A stretch of DNA of 64,000 nucleotides from contig NZ_CP138332.1 of NCBI RefSeq assembly GCF_033955345.1, positions 1,116,001-1,180,000 on the forward strand, written 5' to 3'. The position numbers and the translations under genes were made by a program. Below are positions 60,408-64,000 of this stretch, piece after piece. Position 1 is the stretch's first letter. Each line of letters opens with the position of its first letter. The notes under the pieces were generated by a model, which did not search any database, was not told the origin of the DNA, and saw nothing but the letters and a program-made list of their open reading frames with translations. The stretch comes from Sphingobacterium bambusae (GTDB lineage Bacteria; Bacteroidota; Bacteroidia; Sphingobacteriales; Sphingobacteriaceae).

Positions 60408-61220
60408 ATGCCATACATTGCTCCAGATCCCCAAGAAAATCCAGGTAAAGCTTTTGAGAGACTTCTTACTATTTTGGACACCCTACGCGTCGCATGCCCA
60501 TGGGACAAAAAGCAGACCATGGAGTCGCTTAGACACTTGACCATAGAGGAAATGTATGAACTCACGGATGCCATTTTAGAGAAGGATTTTGCGGAGATTA
60601 AAAAGGAGCTGGGGGACGTCATGATGCATTTGGTGTTTTATGCTAAAATTGCCAGCGAGCAGCAACAGTTTCATGTCGTCGATGTGCTGAATACCGTATG
60701 CGACAAACTGATTGCTCGCCATCCCCACATTTATAGCGACACCGATGTGGAAAATGAAGACGATGTAAAGAGAAACTGGGAAACCATAAAACTTGCCGAA
60801 GGCAATAAATCGGTATTGTCGGGTGTGCCCAAAGGACTGCCTGCATTGGTAAAAGCTTACCGAATACAGGATAAGGTGCGCGGTGTGGGTTTTGATTGGG
60901 AAGACAAAAGCCAAGTGTGGCTTAAAGTAGAAGAAGAATTGGCCGAATTCAAACAAGAATTTAATATGGAGAGCGGTCAAGTTGTGGATCAGGAGAAAGC
61001 AGAGTCGGAATTTGGAGATCTTCTGTTTTCGTTAATCAACTATGCGCGCCACCTACACATTAATCCTGAAAATGCGCTAGAGCGCACCAACAAGAAATTT
61101 ATCCAACGATTCACCCATCTGGAAAAACGAGCAGCGGAAAACGGTCAATCCTTGCAGGAGATGACCCTCGAAGAGATGGACGTATATTGGAACGAAGCCA
61201 AAAAGCTTCAACAACCCTAG
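60408..61220 (+). CDS. mazG: Nucleoside triphosphate pyrophosphohydrolase MazG
   Basis: Hydrolyses NTPs and dNTPs to monophosphates and pyrophosphate, a house-cleaning role. The 270 residues contain two MazG repeats: LRVACPWDKKQTMESLRHLT with EEMYELTDAI and KELGDVMMHLVFYAKIA in the first, and VEEELAEFKQEF with ESEFGDLLFSLINYARHL in the second. The E-E-x(n)-E-x-x-D metal motif is intact in both. It is monocistronic and converges on the unknown secreted protein gene. Confidence 0.93.
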   Translation: MPYIAPDPQENPGKAFERLLTILDTLRVACPWDKKQTMESLRHLTIEEMYELTDAILEKDFAEIKKELGDVMMHLVFYAKIASEQQQFHVVDVLNTVCDKLIARHPHIYSDTDVENEDDVKRNWETIKLAEGNKSVLSGVPKGLPALVKAYRIQDKVRGVGFDWEDKSQVWLKVEEELAEFKQEFNMESGQVVDQEKAESEFGDLLFSLINYARHLHINPENALERTNKKFIQRFTHLEKRAAENGQSLQEMTLEEMDVYWNEAKKLQQP

Positions 61221-61234
61221 CCTATCAAGGTCGG

Positions 61235-61933
61235 CTAAGGCTCGTCACAATCCAGTGTGTCAACCTTAACAAAAAGCGCCATAAATTTCTCCATCTGCGT
61301 ACCGTCGTAATCGATATGCGCAACGAGCCTATTGGCATTATTCCACCAACCGTAAACCAGCACATAATCAAAGGCCAAGTCTTCCTTATTAGGTTGTTTC
61401 AGGCTTTCCTGATAATTATCCCATAAACTTTCAGGCCATGCATTTTCCTTCATCTGATCCCGAACCAGTTCGAGATAAGCTTTCATTAACACTTCTCCAC
61501 CAGCATGTAAAGCCGTCCCATAATAGTGTGCCCTACTTCCCTCTTCCACCGCAGTAACAAGCGCAGCGGGTTGCTGTTTAGCATTTTTCTGAACAATCTT
61601 TAGGGCGTAGGTCTGTTTTACGTAGTTCAGCACATCAACCTTCAATCGTTTGAAATAATCATTATTTACCGGTTGCAAGTTGTTCAATGTTTCGATCGCG
61701 CTGTCGTATCGCATCTTCAACTCCTCCCCTGTTCCACTATCATCAATATAATGCCCCGTTTGAAAAAGGGCATAGCTGTCGCGCAATTGACTAGCACTAT
61801 ACTTCTCGGCGTCGTAGTAACCCCGATAAGAGCACAACTCGTCGCTAAATTCGAAGATTTTATTTTGTGCATAAGCCCCGCCAAGCAGCGAAAAAAACAG
61901 GAGCATGATCGTTGTAAAATATCGCTTTTCCAT
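61235..61933 (-). CDS. Secreted protein of unknown function
   Basis: A 232-residue protein starting at the ATG at 61933 with a signal peptide (LLFFSLLGGAYAQ). The mature part is rich in Tyr, Asp and Lys and mostly helical in pattern, with SQLRDSYALFQTGHYIDDSG and YGWWNNANRLVAHIDYDG. I do not recognise a family. The frame extends to 61981, but those residues precede the signal peptide and were left out. Confidence 0.7.
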   Translation of the reverse strand: MEKRYFTTIMLLFFSLLGGAYAQNKIFEFSDELCSYRGYYDAEKYSASQLRDSYALFQTGHYIDDSGTGEELKMRYDSAIETLNNLQPVNNDYFKRLKVDVLNYVKQTYALKIVQKNAKQQPAALVTAVEEGSRAHYYGTALHAGGEVLMKAYLELVRDQMKENAWPESLWDNYQESLKQPNKEDLAFDYVLVYGWWNNANRLVAHIDYDGTQMEKFMALFVKVDTLDCDEP

Positions 61934-62001
61934 AGTATACAATTGAAAAACTAATATAGGGAGCTTGCGCGGATTTAGCAATTTATACGTAAATTCGCGA
62001 C

Positions 62002-63003
62002 ATGAAGGAAACTGTCGTTAGCGGTATTAGAAGTACCGGAAAATTACATTTGGGCAACTACTACGGGGCGTTGAGCAACTTCGTAAAAATGCAGAACGAT
62101 TATAACTGCTTCTTTTTTATTGCCGATTTGCACTCCCTAACCACGCATCCCACACCGGGCGACCTCAGTCGTACCGTGCGTGAGGTTGTTGTGGAGTACC
62201 TTGCCGCTGGAATAGATCCTGAAAAGTCAACCATTTACGTGCAGTCTGACGTTCCTGAAGTGGCAGAACTGTACCTCTACATGAATATGAATGCTTATCT
62301 CGGTGAGCTCGAGCGCGCCACCGCCTTTAAGGATAAAGTGCGTGCCAACCCCGACAATGTAAACGCCGGCTTACTCACCTATCCCGTACTTATGGCCTGC
62401 GATATTTTGTTGCACCATGGCACTAAAGTACCGGTGGGAAAAGATCAGGAACAACATCTTGAAATGACTCGTACCTTCGGCAATCGTTTTAACAGGCTAT
62501 ACAATGTCGACTATTTTAAGGAGGCTTTTGCTTTTTCTTACAGCGACAAGCTTGTTAAGATTCCGGGACTTGATGGTAACGGAAAAATGGGTAAATCAAA
62601 TGGTGAGGCTAGTTGCGTGTACCTAAGCGACACTCCGGAGGTGATCCGCAAAAAGGTTATGCGTGCAGTTTCGGATTCCGGACCAACGGAAATGAACCAG
62701 CCAAAGCCAGAAGCTATCCAAAACCTGTTTGACCTCATGAAAGTGGTATCCTCCGCAGATACCTTGGCACATTTCGACGAGCTCTACAACAGCTGTTCGA
62801 TTCGCTACGGAGACTTTAAAAAACAGCTCGCCGAAGATATGGTCCTCGCCACAGAACCCGTCCGTTCTCGTATACAGGAGATATCCAGCGACGAAGAGTA
62901 CCTGAAGAAAGTAGTGAAGCTCGGCGCCGAAAAAGCTAGCGAGAGTGCTAGAAAAACTATCCGCGAGGTTCGAGAAATCATCGGTATCAAGCGGTTATTT
63001 TAA
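62002..63003 (+). CDS. trpS: Tryptophanyl-tRNA synthetase
   Basis: Charges tRNA-Trp. The 333-residue class I enzyme has the HIGH-type motif in TGKLHLGNYYGAL and the KMSKS-type motif in GNGKMGKSNGEA. VSGIRSTGKLHLGN and MACDILLHHGTKVPVGKDQE are family marks. No T-box or leader peptide is visible in the short upstream region; the nearest -7-like element is TAAATTCG near 61991. Confidence 0.95.
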   Translation: MKETVVSGIRSTGKLHLGNYYGALSNFVKMQNDYNCFFFIADLHSLTTHPTPGDLSRTVREVVVEYLAAGIDPEKSTIYVQSDVPEVAELYLYMNMNAYLGELERATAFKDKVRANPDNVNAGLLTYPVLMACDILLHHGTKVPVGKDQEQHLEMTRTFGNRFNRLYNVDYFKEAFAFSYSDKLVKIPGLDGNGKMGKSNGEASCVYLSDTPEVIRKKVMRAVSDSGPTEMNQPKPEAIQNLFDLMKVVSSADTLAHFDELYNSCSIRYGDFKKQLAEDMVLATEPVRSRIQEISSDEEYLKKVVKLGAEKASESARKTIREVREIIGIKRLF

Positions 63004-63054
63004 GAAACAACGTTTCGTTTTAATTTTTAATCCTTACATTTTTAATTGGAGAAC

Positions 63055-63669
63055 ATGCATTTAGCCATCGTAGGAAATATTGGAGCTGGAAAAACAACCT
63101 TGACCGAGAAACTGGCTCGTCATCTCAATTTTGAACCCCAATTTGAAGCTGTAGAAAACAACCCCTATTTGGAAGACTTCTACAGCGACATGAAACGTTG
63201 GGCCTTCAACCTTCAAATATTCTTCTTGAATAGTCGTTTTAGACATATCGTAGACCTGCAGAGCCGTGGCATCAACATGATCCAAGATCGTACCATCTAC
63301 GAAGATGCTTACATCTTTGCCGAAAACCTTTACGATATGGGCTTGATGAGCGCACGCGACTTTGAAAACTACAGCAACATTTTCCAAAGCATCGTGCACT
63401 ATATCAAACCTCCAGATCTGCTGATCTACCTACGCGCTTCGGTGCCCACCTTGGTCAGCAATATCCAGAAAAGAGGTCGTGACTATGAATCAGCGATACG
63501 CTTGGATTACCTATCCAAGCTCAATGAAAAATATGAAAAGTGGATTGGTAATTACAAAGAAGGAAAATTGTTGATCCTCGATAAAGACAACCTAGATTTC
63601 GCAAACAATCCGGAAGACTTAGGACAGATCATCGGAAAGATCGAAGCAGAAATGTTCGGACTTTTCTAG
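63055..63669 (+). CDS. Deoxynucleoside kinase
   Basis: Phosphorylates deoxynucleosides (deoxyadenosine, deoxyguanosine or deoxycytidine) for dNTP salvage. The 204-residue P-loop protein has GNIGAGKTT (residues 7-15), the DR/S substrate motif QDRTIYEDAYIFAENLY and the lid KRGRDYE. It matches the dCK/dGK-like family. The start is the ATG at 63055; the TTG at 63046 just before it is less likely. It ends before a strong terminator. Confidence 0.92.
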   Translation: MHLAIVGNIGAGKTTLTEKLARHLNFEPQFEAVENNPYLEDFYSDMKRWAFNLQIFFLNSRFRHIVDLQSRGINMIQDRTIYEDAYIFAENLYDMGLMSARDFENYSNIFQSIVHYIKPPDLLIYLRASVPTLVSNIQKRGRDYESAIRLDYLSKLNEKYEKWIGNYKEGKLLILDKDNLDFANNPEDLGQIIGKIEAEMFGLF

Positions 63670-63691
63670 TCTTTCCTCTAGATCAAATACA

Positions 63692-63735
63692 ATGCCTCCA
63701 GCAATCCCTAAGAAGGAACTGCTGGGGGCATTTTT
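63692..63735 (+). terminator. Intrinsic terminator after the deoxynucleoside kinase gene
   Basis: ATGCCTCCAGCA (63692-63703) pairs with TGCTGGGGGCAT (63720-63731; one G-T pair) around a 16-nt loop, followed by five T. Confidence 0.8.
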
Positions 63736-63757
63736 GTTTTATGCCAAGGATCTACCA

Positions 63758-64000
63758 TTACAACAAGCCTTCGTCTCGAAAACTGTAATAGGAGCTATTT
63801 GTGAAAATGACATGGTCGCTCACGCTGATATCCAGTAGCGCAGTTGCACCGACGATCTGTTTAGTCAATTGTTTATCTTCCGGACTGGCCTTTAATGATC
63901 CCGATGGATGATTATGCATGAGGATAATGGAACTAGCGGTATTTTGAACGGCAAATTTCAGAATAAAACGGATATCGACTGGTGTGAAATCATTCCCTCC
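63758..64000 (-). CDS. RadC-like JAB-domain protein (C-terminal part, cut by window edge)
   Basis: An open frame of 80 codons runs in from position 64000 to a TAA at 63758-63760. It contains MHNHPSGSLKASPEDKQLTK, the JAB/MPN metalloprotease signature H-x-H-x(n)-S-x(2)-D of the RadC family, and ends in a YYSFRDEGLL tail typical of RadC. The N-terminal part lies outside the window. RadC was once linked to DNA repair, but its role is unsettled. It converges on the kinase gene across the terminator. Confidence 0.85.
   Translation of the reverse strand, partial: GGNDFTPVDIRFILKFAVQNTASSIILMHNHPSGSLKASPEDKQLTKQIVGATALLDISVSDHVIFTNSSYYSFRDEGLL

Noticed and set aside
61934-62001. T-box or Trp leader peptide before trpS
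   Set aside because: The 5' region is too short and has no Trp-codon run or terminator.
1-64000. tRNA, rRNA, tmRNA, CRISPR arrays, IS elements, prophage, replication origin
   Set aside because: Looked for in the intergenic regions and not seen; nearly all space is occupied by protein genes, hairpins and promoters.

Overview
The window looks like chromosomal DNA of a Bacteroidota bacterium, most likely Sphingobacteriaceae (Sphingobacterium or a near relative). Reasons: moderate GC; many Bacteroidota-type promoters (TTTG, 19-21 bp, TAnnTTTG); a fused DAHP synthase/chorismate mutase; a one-polypeptide E1 alpha/beta 2-oxoacid dehydrogenase; an S46 dipeptidyl-peptidase; a DUF1543 protein; a LytS/LytTR two-component pair; and a mreBCD-PBP2-rodA cluster. 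I see no rRNA, tRNA, CRISPR array, transposase, integrase or phage gene. The genome name is inference.

Layout. 1-9.8 kb: pyruvate oxidase, aldo/keto reductase, secreted cyclophilin, degenerate HMA protein, membrane EEP hydrolase, Lrp/AsnC regulator divergent from a histidine decarboxylase, FabH, and two small unknown proteins with a frameshifted gene remnant between them. 9.9-15.5 kb: serine hydrolase, Nnr metabolite repair enzyme, AraC regulator with a CatB acetyltransferase, and a methionine aminopeptidase. 15.5-23.7 kb: a drug-efflux locus on the minus strand (histidine kinase, LytTR regulator, SMR pump, then RND adaptor, pump and outer-membrane factor) with a candidate LytTR operator before the RND genes. 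24-27.8 kb: MdaB quinone reductase and aldo/keto reductase divergent from a LysR regulator across two tandem palindromes, then two GNAT acetyltransferases. 27.8-34.3 kb: ergothioneine genes egtB and egtD, a small lipoprotein, nucleotidyltransferase, metallophosphoesterase and an M1 peptidase. 34.4-40.1 kb: mreB, mreC, mreD, PBP2, rodA. 40.1-43 kb: nucleoside phosphorylase, YigZ, EamA transporter and secreted nuclease in one overlapping minus-strand run. 43.1-48.5 kb: pheA, DAHP synthase/chorismate mutase, aroA, aroC and a ROK protein, preceded by a Phe/Tyr-rich leader peptide and a terminator/antiterminator. 48.5-54.2 kb: E1 protein, an unknown protein, NUDIX, a 45-residue membrane protein, rlmH, two candidate tandem small RNAs and ribE. 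54.2-64 kb: ClC channel with OxyR, S46 peptidase, DUF1543, mazG, trpS, deoxynucleoside kinase and the 3' end of a RadC-like gene cut by the window edge.

The most notable signals lie outside the large genes. They are a complete-looking Phe/Tyr attenuator at 43163-43286; two related, separately promoted and terminated short RNAs on the minus strand at about 53236-53488, one able to pair with the ribosome binding site of a nearby small ORF; a LytTR-type direct repeat with exact two-turn spacing at 21346-21375; and tandem 18-bp palindromes at 25774-25813. The larger genes are mostly ordinary members of known families.
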